The notes under the pieces were generated by a model, which was given only the letters and a program-made list of their open reading frames with translations, had not been told where the DNA came from and did no database searches. A DNA stretch of 64,000 nucleotides from Brucella rhizosphaerae (GTDB taxonomy: Bacteria > Pseudomonadota > Alphaproteobacteria > Rhizobiales > Rhizobiaceae), in assembly GCF_002252475.1 (NCBI RefSeq), contig NZ_NNRK01000035.1, forward strand, positions 1-64,000, read 5' to 3'. Below, in pieces: positions 26,331 through 34,467 of the stretch. Both the position numbers and the translations under genes were made by a program. Position 1 is the first letter of the stretch. Every line of letters begins with the position of its first letter.

Positions 26331-26402
26331 GATGCGCTATCTTTTTTGTTTTTACGCACATCTTGTTCCGAAAACTGTCCCCACTTTTCGGGATGTGCTC
26401 CA
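26331..26402. repeat. Dispersed two-hairpin repeat, copy B (one hairpin)
   Basis: TTTTTACGCACATCTTGTTC, followed by CGAAAACTG...CCACTTTTCGGGATGTGCTC, matches the right hairpin and linker of the copies at 61637 and 13111. The second hairpin is missing. It lies between the sugar operon and an unknown secreted protein gene. Confidence 0.65.
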
Positions 26403-26492
26403 GCGGGATTTTTTCAGGAGCCACGGTGTGGCGCTGTGGGAGCAATTCATTTATGTATCGCTAACGCCCACTAACATCCCTGGAGTTCGAGA

Positions 26493-27095
26493 GTGATCAA
26501 CAGTAAGAAATGGTCTTGTGGAATTGCGTTTGGTCTAAGCTTGGTATCCCTGCTTTTTTCTCAAGCTCTGGCCGCGTCATCGAACTCGGGAGATCTGTCT
26601 GCCAAGGAGCGTACTGAACTGCAGCAGTCAGCCGGTATCAATTGCGATGCAAAAAATAATGATGATTGCACTGCCGGCAATATTAAAAGCGGCGATTATT
26701 ACAGCGTGCGGATTTACAGCGATTGCGCAATTGCAGCTTACTTTGGTCGGATAAACGAGAAGCCTGTGTCTCTGCGGAAAGATGTCGCGACAACAGGTAC
26801 GGAAGGTAAAACAGAAGGGGCGTTGGCACCCGAACAATTGGTTTGCATCAAGGCGGCGGCACAGGTGAACGCCACAGATAAAGAGTATTACGTCATGGCA
26901 CTCCCAATGGACCATGGTCCGGAGTGTAAAGGCGAAGAGCTGTGCAAGAAGCCCCGGTCACTTCCTGAAAACTATCAAAAGACGATGGGTAACTGCCAGA
27001 TGGACAGCCAGAATAACTATCGCGGCTGTCCGCAGGGATGGGTTTTTGCAACTGAAATGGAAGCCTATTCAAATGGGTTACCGGGTGCACAATAA
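26493..27095 (+). CDS. Unknown secreted protein with conserved-looking cysteines
   Basis: A 200-residue protein read from a GTG with TGGAG about ten bases upstream. The N terminus is a clear signal peptide (basic INSKKWS, hydrophobic GIAFGLSLVSLLFSQ, cleavage after ALAA). The mature part has eight cysteines, a pattern suggesting four disulfides in the periplasm, and ends ATEMEAYSNGLPGAQ. No family was recognised. It is not in an obvious operon; the next gene converges. Confidence 0.6.
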   Translation: MINSKKWSCGIAFGLSLVSLLFSQALAASSNSGDLSAKERTELQQSAGINCDAKNNDDCTAGNIKSGDYYSVRIYSDCAIAAYFGRINEKPVSLRKDVATTGTEGKTEGALAPEQLVCIKAAAQVNATDKEYYVMALPMDHGPECKGEELCKKPRSLPENYQKTMGNCQMDSQNNYRGCPQGWVFATEMEAYSNGLPGAQ

Positions 27096-27144
27096 CTAAT
27101 TGCACCGGAGCGCACCTCACCTGATCGTCAGCCGCTTTTCTAAT

Positions 27145-28452
27145 TCACGAACGCAGTGCCGATGCCGCACTCATACGCAGGGTCATGAGGGCCGGAACCA
27201 GAGCAACGACGGCTGCGACTGCAATAAAACCAATTGCGAGCCACACATCGCTCATCGCGAATTCCACTGGCATTCTAACCGCCGTGGTTGCAGTGAGCCA
27301 TGATGTGATGGCACGCGCAACGGCATATCCGATGCCCAGACCCAGAAATATCCCCAGCAGCAACAGAAAGAACAACTCGCCCCAAACGATTGCCATGATG
27401 GAACGAACCGGCGCACCAAGTGCCCGCAATGCGCCGATCTGCCGTTTGCGCGCACCAATATGCATGACAGCAACCAGCAGCAAAGCAAAGACCACGATCA
27501 CCTGTGTGCCAACCGCTATACCGAGCAGCAGACTGCGGGCGTCACCCAGTGTCGAATAAAGCCGTGTGAGCACCTCTGCCGGAAAGATCGCCAATGTGCG
27601 GTCCGAACGATACTCCTGACGCAACCGATAAGCATCGGCGATGGTCTTGGGCTTCACCAGAATAGCCGGAACACCGGGGCTATCGGCATCAAACGCCTCA
27701 TTGAGCGGCGCATCGACATCAATTTCATGATCATGATCATGCGGCGTTTCATTGACCAGAATGCCGAAGCCGTTGCCCGATTTTGCCGCCCGTTCGTCAT
27801 TGTCGTGGTTGGCATTTTCATGTTCGGCATGGTCGTGCTCTTCATGAGCCTCCATGCCATGCAGCTGCCAGACAGTGCGAATGGGTACAAGAATGGATCG
27901 GTCCCAGGCGGTGCCGGTAGGCGCCATTTTTCCAGAGACCTGATAACTGACTTCATTATGTGCATGACCACCGGTTTCGACAGTGCCGTGCATCGGATTG
28001 ACCCTGGCACCAACAGGCAGATCGACGGCCGAACCGATGACCGCTTCACCTAAACGCGAAAACAATGTGCCTTCCGCAAGCTTGGGCGACAAAGCCGAAA
28101 TGAGCGCGGTTGTTGTACCGACGATCGGAAAGCCCATCGCACTGTCGCCAAATCCAATAGGTGCTGCGAAAGCTACGCGGGTGTCATTGGCAAGTTTGCC
28201 CAGTATCGCGCCAGACATCAGCGGCAAAGGCGATGGTTGCAAAAAGACAGAAGACAAAGTGAGCTGCGTATCGCTTCCTGCCGCACCGATTACCAGATCA
28301 AATTTATCCGACGCACGCGCCGTGCCAAGCCGTACAGCGCGTTCCTGCAAGGTCACAACAGAGCTTAAAGCCACAGACAGCGCCAGAAGCACAATGACAG
28401 CAACAGCACCGCTCCAGAAACGGCGCAGGTCCGCTAAAATGAATGCAATCAT
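27145..28452 (-). CDS. FtsX/MacB-type ABC permease with a His-rich extracytoplasmic loop
   Basis: A 435-residue permease with one N-terminal and three C-terminal membrane segments and a large periplasmic domain between them, the LolC/MacB layout. The periplasmic part has a His/Asp/Glu-rich run between residues 203 and 242 (HEEHDHAEHEN, and later HDHDHE), a probable metal-binding loop. It overlaps the ATPase gene by four bases (ATGA). Together with the ATPase and the CPFC-containing protein it resembles, from memory, the zinc-responsive PA4064-PA4066 cluster of Pseudomonas. The transport direction and substrate are not known. Confidence 0.82.
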   Translation of the reverse strand: MIAFILADLRRFWSGAVAVIVLLALSVALSSVVTLQERAVRLGTARASDKFDLVIGAAGSDTQLTLSSVFLQPSPLPLMSGAILGKLANDTRVAFAAPIGFGDSAMGFPIVGTTTALISALSPKLAEGTLFSRLGEAVIGSAVDLPVGARVNPMHGTVETGGHAHNEVSYQVSGKMAPTGTAWDRSILVPIRTVWQLHGMEAHEEHDHAEHENANHDNDERAAKSGNGFGILVNETPHDHDHEIDVDAPLNEAFDADSPGVPAILVKPKTIADAYRLRQEYRSDRTLAIFPAEVLTRLYSTLGDARSLLLGIAVGTQVIVVFALLLVAVMHIGARKRQIGALRALGAPVRSIMAIVWGELFFLLLLGIFLGLGIGYAVARAITSWLTATTAVRMPVEFAMSDVWLAIGFIAVAAVVALVPALMTLRMSAASALRS

Positions 28453-29159
28453 GACAATTCCATCTCCGCGCTGTCGCTGGCAATCTTTCCACCTTCAAGG
28501 CGGATGCGACGCTGCAGATATTGCATCAGTTGCGGATCATGCGTGACAACAACCAGCGTCGCCTTCTCCTCTGTTGCAAGTCGCACCAGAAGCTCGGCAA
28601 CATCGGCGCCGGTTTTCTGATCAAGACTGGCGGTCGGTTCATCAGCAACGATCACGCCGGGTTTGGAAAGGAGGGCACGGGCGATTGCCACGCGCTGCAT
28701 TTCGCCACGCGACAGAGTTTCGATATGCTGGGCGGGGCGGGCAATGCCAACCGTCTCAAGCAGTTCAAGCGCCCGCACACGATCTGCTGGCTTCACGCCT
28801 CGGCTCAGTTTGAGCGGCAAAAGCACATTGGCAAGCGCTGACAGACCCGGGAACAGATGAAAATCCTGCATCACCAGCCCGATATTGCGCGCACGGAATG
28901 CATCGCGCCTGAAAGCCGGAAGCCTGTTAATTTCCGTTTCGCCCCAGACCACTTGTCCTGCTTTGACGGGTTCGAGCCCCGTTATGGCATTGACCAGCGT
29001 TGTTTTGCCTGAGCCGGATGCTCCTGTGATCGCCAGATGACTACCGCCGGGCAAATGAAATTTATCGATGAAAAGAACAGGCAGCGTAAGCCCTGAAAAA
29101 CGCATTTCAAGATTTGCGATATCGAGTGACAACCCGGTTGGCTTGGCGAGCATCATCAT
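28449..29159 (-). CDS. LolD/MacB-type ABC ATP-binding protein
   Basis: A 236-residue ATPase with GASGSGKTTLVNAITGL (Walker A), [15 protein letters not shown] (signature, with R in place of the usual second G), VIVADEPTASLD (Walker B) and VVTHDPQLMQYL (H-loop). The start overlaps the stop of the preceding exported-protein gene (TGATG), and its stop overlaps the permease start (ATGA). It energises the His-rich permease, probably for extraction or release of a substrate from the membrane or periplasm. Confidence 0.9.
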   Translation of the reverse strand: MMMLAKPTGLSLDIANLEMRFSGLTLPVLFIDKFHLPGGSHLAITGASGSGKTTLVNAITGLEPVKAGQVVWGETEINRLPAFRRDAFRARNIGLVMQDFHLFPGLSALANVLLPLKLSRGVKPADRVRALELLETVGIARPAQHIETLSRGEMQRVAIARALLSKPGVIVADEPTASLDQKTGADVAELLVRLATEEKATLVVVTHDPQLMQYLQRRIRLEGGKIASDSAEMELS

Positions 29160-29620
29160 CAGACCGTTTTGAAAGAAGCATCACGCAGCCGAAGCTGGCT
29201 GACAAAGCCCGTTTCAGGGTCGGTCCATGAGCCATATTCCAGTGTACCGCGCGTCAGGATCGGCGCATTGAACTGCACGAATGTCTGCTTTGAGGCCAGA
29301 TAAACCACCACGATATTGTCCGGCCAGTCGGAATCTGACGAACAAAACGGGCAGATAGACATCGGAATTTCCGTAAGAACGAAGAAATTCGCCTCAGCCT
29401 TAAGAGGCGGTGCCATAAATCCGCTGATAGCCACTTCGCTGCCCGCAGAGGTTTTCACCTGATCGGAAAACTCAAGCCCCAGCACGCCAAAGCTCTTGTA
29501 GAGATTGTCGAAACCAAGCTGCTGTGCCGCAAGCGCTTTGTTGGCCATGCACATCAGAGGCGCTGTTGCCAATGCACCAAGCATAAGTTGCCTGCGGTTG
29601 AAATGCTGTCGCGCACGCAT
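29159..29620 (-). CDS. Exported DUF3299-like protein with a CPFC motif
   Basis: A 153-residue protein from the ATG at 29620, with GGAGTGCAAA before it. A twin-arginine-like N terminus (NRRQLMLGALATAPLMCM, then ANKALA) suggests export. The mature domain includes VAISGFMAPPLKAEANFFVLTEIPMSICPFCSSDSDWPDNIVVVYL; the CPFC pair may bind a metal or form a redox disulfide. Proteins of this kind sit beside LolD-type ATPase and FtsX-type permease genes and are thought to serve metal handling. It is the first gene of this three-gene operon. Confidence 0.75.
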   Translation of the reverse strand: MRARQHFNRRQLMLGALATAPLMCMANKALAAQQLGFDNLYKSFGVLGLEFSDQVKTSAGSEVAISGFMAPPLKAEANFFVLTEIPMSICPFCSSDSDWPDNIVVVYLASKQTFVQFNAPILTRGTLEYGSWTDPETGFVSQLRLRDASFKTV

Positions 29621-29645
29621 TTTGCACTCCATCAGATAAAAGAAC

Positions 29646-29671
29646 GGGCAAGCGGGAAATCCCGCCTGCCC
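29646..29671 (-). terminator. Terminator-like hairpin after the alkaline phosphatase gene
   Basis: GGGCAAGCGGGA (29646-29657) and TCCCGCCTGCCC (29660-29671) pair with one mismatch. On the minus strand the stem is followed by GTTCTTTTATC, which is T-rich. It lies 16 bases after the phosphatase stop and 26 bases before the next gene's start, and so would separate the phosphatase from the ABC operon. Confidence 0.65.
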
Positions 29672-29686
29672 CCATCAAACGATTGA

Positions 29687-31462
29687 TTACTCGGACTTTG
29701 CCTTGCCGAGCGCAAAAGCGTCAGCGAGCACACGGTAAACATCGCTCTGTTCCATGTAGCCACGAAGGCCTTCGGAACCTGGGCCTGTTGCCTGAAGCAC
29801 AACATCGTCGACAGCGTGAACACCGGTATCGTCTTCCTTCGGGATATTGCCCTGAACGAAGACCGCACCCGGAACGTCCTTGTAGGCCTCGTTGGCTACA
29901 TATTCGCCCTTTTCGTTCTTAACGGCTGGTACGAATGCGCCATCCAGCTTTGGACGGAAGGTTTCATAATGATCCGGGCCGTTATTGGCAGAGAGGAACA
30001 GACGACGCGAAACATCAACACGATCCGGATAGCCGTCGCCATTGGTGTCTTCGTAGTTCGGGAAACCGGCGGCATCGTAAGTGCCAACCTTTTCGCGCAT
30101 TTCGTCGCCCGGCTTTTCATCATCAACCGTACCGATGATCGCAACACCATGGGTGTGATCGCCGGTAACGATGATCAGCGTATCAGGGTTCTTCTCGGCA
30201 AATTCGCGTGCAACGCCAACGGCTTTGTCGAACTCGATGGTTTCGACCAGCGCACGATCCCAATCAAGGGGATGGCTCATCTTATCGACCGATGCGCCTT
30301 CAACCATCAGGAAGAAGCCTTCCGGATTCTTGGAGAGCTTTTCGAGTGCCGTCTTGGTCATTTCAACCAGACCCGGCTGGTTCGGGAACTTGTCGACAGT
30401 GCCCTTCTTGAGGAATTCACGGTCAAGCGTCACGTCCATATTGCCGGTGTGGAAAAGGCCGAGCAGCTTGTCCTGATTGGACGCTCCTGAAGCAGCAAGT
30501 TCATCCTTGCTGGTGACCAGCGCATAACCGGCATCCTTGAACAACTGGATATAATCCTTGTCGTCCTTACGCTTTGAACCCGGAATATCCTTGGCAAGGA
30601 AATAAGCCGAGCCACCGCCCAAAAGCACATCTGGCTTCACGTCATACATCATGCTGACGATATCGGCCTTGTCGGAACGCTTGCGTGTGTGTGCAACAAG
30701 GGCTGCTGGCGTTGCATCCTGAAGTTCCGAGGTTGAGACGATACCGATCGACTTGCCGGTTTCGCGACGCATTGCTTCAGCAATGGTTTCAACCTTTGGA
30801 TCGTCCTGGCTGTCTGGCGTACGGTCAGCATAAACGCCGAGCGCGTTCACGCGCGACTTATGGCCGGTCATATAAGCCGACATGGTGTTCGCGCTGTCGG
30901 TAGCAATCGAATGGGTCGAAGACGTGCCGATGAAAGCAACTGGCGGGATGTCATCCATAGCGAGACGACCATTGGCCTTCCCTTCGCTCATGCCCTTGGA
31001 CATGATGCGCGCACCAGTGCGGTGGGCAACCGAAAGACCATCGGCAATCAGAAAGATTATGTTCTTGGCCTTGGCTTCGTTACCGGTCGAATAAACATCC
31101 CAGTTGACGGATTTGGTTTCATCACCAGCGGAGACTTCAACCTTGTAATCGCCAGCCTTGCCGATTTTCAGGCCGCGCAGAATGAGCGCCGAGCCCAGAA
31201 CCTTATCTTCAGCGCCTTTTTCTTCAGCGGTGAATTCGGCCTTGCTGCCAAAAACAGCTTCGTAGTCCTGACCATTGACGGTAACCTTCACGTCTTCTGG
31301 CTTGACGACCTTATCAAACTCAACCTTGAAATCGAATGGCGAATTGACAAGGATTGTCGCCCGGTCAATCGGATAGACGGTTGCAGCACCGGCTGCGGTC
31401 GTCAAACCAATCACTGTCGTCAACATAGTTGCTGAGGTGAGAGCAAGAAGCATTTTGCGCAT
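29687..31462 (-). CDS. Secreted alkaline phosphatase (PhoA superfamily)
   Basis: A 591-residue phosphomonoesterase. The start at 31462 (MRKMLLALTSATMLTTVIGL) has GGGGATT upstream and gives a signal peptide cleaved after AAGA. An N-terminal beta-rich domain of about 110 residues precedes the catalytic domain: NIIFLIADGLSVAHRTGARI (first metal Asp), TDSANTMSAYMTGHKSR (the Ser nucleophile after TD), LMVEGASVDKMSHPLDW and VTGDHTHG (metal ligands). It would release phosphate from organic esters in the periplasm, and it is next to two phytase-like genes. Confidence 0.9.
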   Translation of the reverse strand: MRKMLLALTSATMLTTVIGLTTAAGAATVYPIDRATILVNSPFDFKVEFDKVVKPEDVKVTVNGQDYEAVFGSKAEFTAEEKGAEDKVLGSALILRGLKIGKAGDYKVEVSAGDETKSVNWDVYSTGNEAKAKNIIFLIADGLSVAHRTGARIMSKGMSEGKANGRLAMDDIPPVAFIGTSSTHSIATDSANTMSAYMTGHKSRVNALGVYADRTPDSQDDPKVETIAEAMRRETGKSIGIVSTSELQDATPAALVAHTRKRSDKADIVSMMYDVKPDVLLGGGSAYFLAKDIPGSKRKDDKDYIQLFKDAGYALVTSKDELAASGASNQDKLLGLFHTGNMDVTLDREFLKKGTVDKFPNQPGLVEMTKTALEKLSKNPEGFFLMVEGASVDKMSHPLDWDRALVETIEFDKAVGVAREFAEKNPDTLIIVTGDHTHGVAIIGTVDDEKPGDEMREKVGTYDAAGFPNYEDTNGDGYPDRVDVSRRLFLSANNGPDHYETFRPKLDGAFVPAVKNEKGEYVANEAYKDVPGAVFVQGNIPKEDDTGVHAVDDVVLQATGPGSEGLRGYMEQSDVYRVLADAFALGKAKSE

Positions 31463-31574
31463 ATCAGAAATCCCCACTGTGTAATGCGTGTGAGGCTCAA
31501 ATAAGAAAGCTAGATGACACTGGTATAACAGCCAGCCAATTTATTCATTAAACTTAGTTTGCCGGCTATTCTGA

Positions 31575-31648
31575 TTGCAGACAATTTTACGGGCGTTTGG
31601 CGCCGATCTTTCATGTGAATGTAAAAAACCTGAGATAATTGTCTGCAA
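31575..31648. promoter_or_regulatory. Widely spaced inverted repeat in the phosphatase/phytase-like divergent promoter
   Basis: TTGCAGACAATT (31575-31586) and AATTGTCTGCAA (31637-31648) are perfect 12-bp inverted copies 50 bases apart, in the 206-base space between the divergent alkaline phosphatase and phytase-like genes. Two copies facing opposite ways fit one regulator controlling both directions. Each half contains TGTCTGCA, which only partly resembles the CTGTCAT half of a Pho box. Confidence 0.55.
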
Positions 31649-31668
31649 ATCAATCAAACAGGTGCTTC

Positions 31669-32784
31669 ATGATACGCAAAACGCTCTCGATCATCCCATT
31701 GGCTGCATTTCTGCTCAGCACCGGCACACCGAGCTTTGCACAAGTACCGGGCTTTGCACAAGTACCGGGCTTTGCACAAGACAAGGCACCTGCGCTGATT
31801 GGCGAGTTTGTTCTGCCGACCGGATTAAAATTCAACGGTGTGGAATTCGGCGGCATTTCCGGCCTCGACTACGATCCGGCGCAGAACGTCTATTATGCCA
31901 TCTCCGATGATCGGTCGGAAAAAGCCCCCGCCCGGTTCTATAAGCTCAGGCTCGATATCGACGCATCGGGCATTCATGGGCTGGATATTCTGGAAACAAC
32001 CACCTTGCTTGATGCACAGGGCCAGCCCTTTGCCATCAAGGATGTGGATGCTGAAAGCATTCGGTTCAACCCTGCAAGCCAGACGCTTTACTGGTCGAGT
32101 GAAGGTGACCGCAACGGCAAGCCTTCGATCCGCGAGATGAGACTCGACGGCACTTTTGTTCGCGAGTTCAAACTGCCGGAGGCCTATCTGCCGGATGAGA
32201 ATAAAACACGCGGCACGCGCAACAATCTGGCTTTTGAAAGTCTGACGATCACAGAGGACGGCAAGACGCTTCTGGCAGGCACGGAAAACGCGCTTATGCA
32301 GGATGGCGATATTGCAACGCTGGAGCATGGCAGCAGGTCGCGCATCATCTCCTTCGACATTTCATCAGGCGATGTGACTGCGCAACACGTTTATGAAACC
32401 GATCCCATCTTTGCGAAAGCAACGTTGCCCCCTTTCTGGAACGACAATGGGCTAAGCGAATTTCTGACTGTCGGTCCGGACATTCTCACGGTCGAAAGAT
32501 CTTACGCCCACGGTGTGGGAAACCGCATCAGCATCTACCGCGCCTCATTTGACGGTGCGAGTGAGATCAACGGCGAGGCATCCTTGCAAGGCATCGTTGC
32601 GACGCCGCTTAAGAAGGATCTGCTTCTTCGACTTGATGAAGGAACGTTCGGTCTCGACATCGACAATATCGAATCCCTTACCTGGGGGCCGGAGGTCGAT
32701 GGTGCCAGGACCCTCGTGATTGCTTCCGATAATAACTTCAATCCAGGCCAGTTTACTCAGTTCGTGGTGATTAAACTCCCATAG
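31669..32784 (+). CDS. Secreted esterase-like/phytase-like protein (first copy)
   Basis: A 371-residue exported protein of the 'esterase-like activity of phytase' family (a beta-propeller-type domain). The ATG at 31669 has CAGGTG upstream and gives a signal peptide ending near TPSFAQ. The domain begins GEFVLPTGLKFNGVEFGGISGLDYDP and has YYAISDDRS, ESIRFNPASQTLYWSSEGDRNGKPSIREM and LAFESLTITEDGKTLLAGTENAL, ending with LTWGPEVDGARTLVIASDNNF. Just after the signal peptide the segment VPGFAQ is repeated. Divergent from alkaline phosphatase, it may act on organic phosphates; the true substrate of this family is poorly known. Confidence 0.85.
   Translation: MIRKTLSIIPLAAFLLSTGTPSFAQVPGFAQVPGFAQDKAPALIGEFVLPTGLKFNGVEFGGISGLDYDPAQNVYYAISDDRSEKAPARFYKLRLDIDASGIHGLDILETTTLLDAQGQPFAIKDVDAESIRFNPASQTLYWSSEGDRNGKPSIREMRLDGTFVREFKLPEAYLPDENKTRGTRNNLAFESLTITEDGKTLLAGTENALMQDGDIATLEHGSRSRIISFDISSGDVTAQHVYETDPIFAKATLPPFWNDNGLSEFLTVGPDILTVERSYAHGVGNRISIYRASFDGASEINGEASLQGIVATPLKKDLLLRLDEGTFGLDIDNIESLTWGPEVDGARTLVIASDNNFNPGQFTQFVVIKLP
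31734..31780 (+). repeat. 18-bp tandem repeat at a signal-peptide junction
   Basis: The unit CTTTGCACAAGTACCGGG occurs at 31734-31751 and 31752-31769, with a partial third copy to 31780. It is in frame and encodes repeated FAQVPG. The copies duplicate the predicted signal peptidase site (SFAQ). Slipped-strand changes would alter length without breaking the frame. Confidence 0.85.
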
Positions 32785-32825
32785 GGCACGGCACGGTGAA
32801 AAAGAACTCACATTTCAAATAAGCT

Positions 32826-32849
32826 ATTTGTAAACAAGTACTTACAAAT
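32826..32849. promoter_or_regulatory. Palindrome upstream of the second phytase-like gene
   Basis: ATTTGTAA (32826-32833) and TTACAAAT (32842-32849) are perfect inverted repeats with an eight-base centre (ACAAGTAC) that is nearly symmetric too. It lies about 130 bases before the start codon of the second phytase-like gene, within an A/T-rich region, and may be an operator. Confidence 0.45.
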
Positions 32850-32980
32850 AATTTAATGGATAGGGTTCACCGCGGCATGTTTTAAGCTCTGTCATCAAAC
32901 CTTTATCGGGATGATAATCACACGTCACAGGGCGTCTTTAAGGACCATTGCGTTTGTTTTCGCAATTTAGGGGGTTCCTT

Positions 32981-34336
32981 ATGCGCCTTGGTCATCTTCT
33001 CGCTTCCATTGCAACGATTGCCATGACATCGTCGGCAATGGCTGAAGAAACATTTACAGCCAAACTGGCAGGCCACGCCTATCTGCCTGCAATGACGCTG
33101 ATCACACCGCCTGCCGATGCTCCCCGCGATGCCTGGGTTTCCGGCAAGTTCACCGGCAAGACCCGCAACGACAAGCCTATGAGCGTGATGGGTGATGTCG
33201 GCAAAGCCTATGGCAACCACCCAACCGGCATCTCCCTCCCCTTCATTGGTCAGCCTGTACAGGGCATGTCAGGCTTTGCGATGAACCGCGCAGCCGATGG
33301 CAGCATCTTCACGCTGACCGACAACGGCTTCGGCACAAAAGCCAACAGCCCCGATGCATTGCTGTTTTTCCATCGCATGAAGCCTGATTTCGAAACAGGC
33401 AAAGTTGAGCGCGTGGAATCGGTCTTCCTGCGCGATCCGGATAAGAAAGTGCCATTCCGCATCGCCTATGAAGGCACAGATGGTCGCTACCTGACCGGTG
33501 CTGATTTTGATCCCGAAAGCATTCAGTACCTCAATGATGAAATCTGGATCGGCGACGAGTTCGGCCCCTATATCATTCGCGCTGGTCTCGATGGCCGTGT
33601 GAAAGCCGTTTACCCCACTATGCTTGATGGTAAGCAACTGATGGGTCCGGATACGCCGGGCGTTGTCGTGCCTGCCGTAGCCGGCAAGGATTATCGCGTC
33701 CAGCGTTCGGGCGGTTATGAAGGCATGGCACTGCATCCAAAGACCAACCAGCTCTGGGCCATGCTCGAAAAGCCACTTTATGATGACAGTGGCAAACCGG
33801 AAGGCGACTTCCTGCGCGTTATCACCTTTGATACCGCCAAGGGCGAATGGACCGGCGACAGCTATCGCTTCCGCCTTGCAGAAGGTGCAACTGCCATTGG
33901 TGACTTTAACTTTATCGACGACACCCGCGCGCTGGTCATCGAGCGAGACAATGGCGAAGGCGATCCAAGCCTTGAGTGCAAGACCGACGATCTGACGGCT
34001 TGTTATCCGCTTCCGGCCAAGGTCAAGAACATCGTTCTGGTCGATACGTCCAGGATTGATGCCGATGGTTATATTCATCGCATCGGCCATATCAATCTGA
34101 TGGACATTCAGGACCCCGACAATAAGGCAATCCTGAAAACTGCCTCTGCGCGTGACCTCAAGGGTAAATTCACCTTCCCGTTCTTCACAATCGAAGACGT
34201 GATGCGCGTTGACGATACACATATTCTGATCGCCAACGACAACAACCTGCCATTCTCTGGCGGGCGTCAGATCGGTGAAGCCGCGCATAACGAGTTCATC
34301 CTGCTTGAAGTCGCAGATTTTCTGAACGCCAGGTAA
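32981..34336 (+). CDS. Secreted esterase-like/phytase-like protein (second copy)
   Basis: A 451-residue protein of the same family as the preceding gene. The ATG at 32981 has GGGGGTTCC upstream and yields a signal peptide (LGHLLASIATIAMTSSAMAEE). Domain landmarks are GMSGFAMNRAADGSIFTLTDNGFGTKANSPDA, LTGADFDPESIQYLNDEIWIGDEFGPYIIR, GGYEGMALHPKTNQLWAMLEKPL, FNFIDDTRALVIERDNGEGD and VDDTHILIANDNNLPFSGG. The WIGDEFGPY segment is typical of this group. A 12-bp stem hairpin ends the unit. The repeated presence beside alkaline phosphatase suggests a phosphate-scavenging cluster. Confidence 0.85.
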   Translation: MRLGHLLASIATIAMTSSAMAEETFTAKLAGHAYLPAMTLITPPADAPRDAWVSGKFTGKTRNDKPMSVMGDVGKAYGNHPTGISLPFIGQPVQGMSGFAMNRAADGSIFTLTDNGFGTKANSPDALLFFHRMKPDFETGKVERVESVFLRDPDKKVPFRIAYEGTDGRYLTGADFDPESIQYLNDEIWIGDEFGPYIIRAGLDGRVKAVYPTMLDGKQLMGPDTPGVVVPAVAGKDYRVQRSGGYEGMALHPKTNQLWAMLEKPLYDDSGKPEGDFLRVITFDTAKGEWTGDSYRFRLAEGATAIGDFNFIDDTRALVIERDNGEGDPSLECKTDDLTACYPLPAKVKNIVLVDTSRIDADGYIHRIGHINLMDIQDPDNKAILKTASARDLKGKFTFPFFTIEDVMRVDDTHILIANDNNLPFSGGRQIGEAAHNEFILLEVADFLNAR

Positions 34337-34369
34337 TCGTGCCTGATTGATCCAACTTTAAAACCACTG

Positions 34370-34396
34370 GCGGGCACTGCATCTTGCAGTGCCCGC
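34370..34396 (+). terminator. Terminator hairpin after the second phytase-like gene
   Basis: GCGGGCACTGCA (34370-34381) and TGCAGTGCCCGC (34385-34396) form a perfect 12-bp stem with a three-base loop, 33 bases after the stop codon. The following T-run is short. Confidence 0.65.
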
Positions 34397-34467
34397 TTGC
34401 GCATTCTGCAAAATAGCGACATTGCTCACTCGAATGGTCGACTGACCGCAAAGAGCAGAGAAGCAGA

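Noticed and set aside
31500-31668. Pho boxes in the phosphatase/phytase-like promoter
   Set aside because: No two CTGTCAT-like blocks with the required 11-base spacing were found. Only the 12-bp inverted repeat is reported.
33269-34288. A 339-codon open frame on the minus strand
   Set aside because: It is fully antisense to the second phytase-like gene, which has a signal peptide, ribosome site and family motifs. The minus frame has no recognisable domain.
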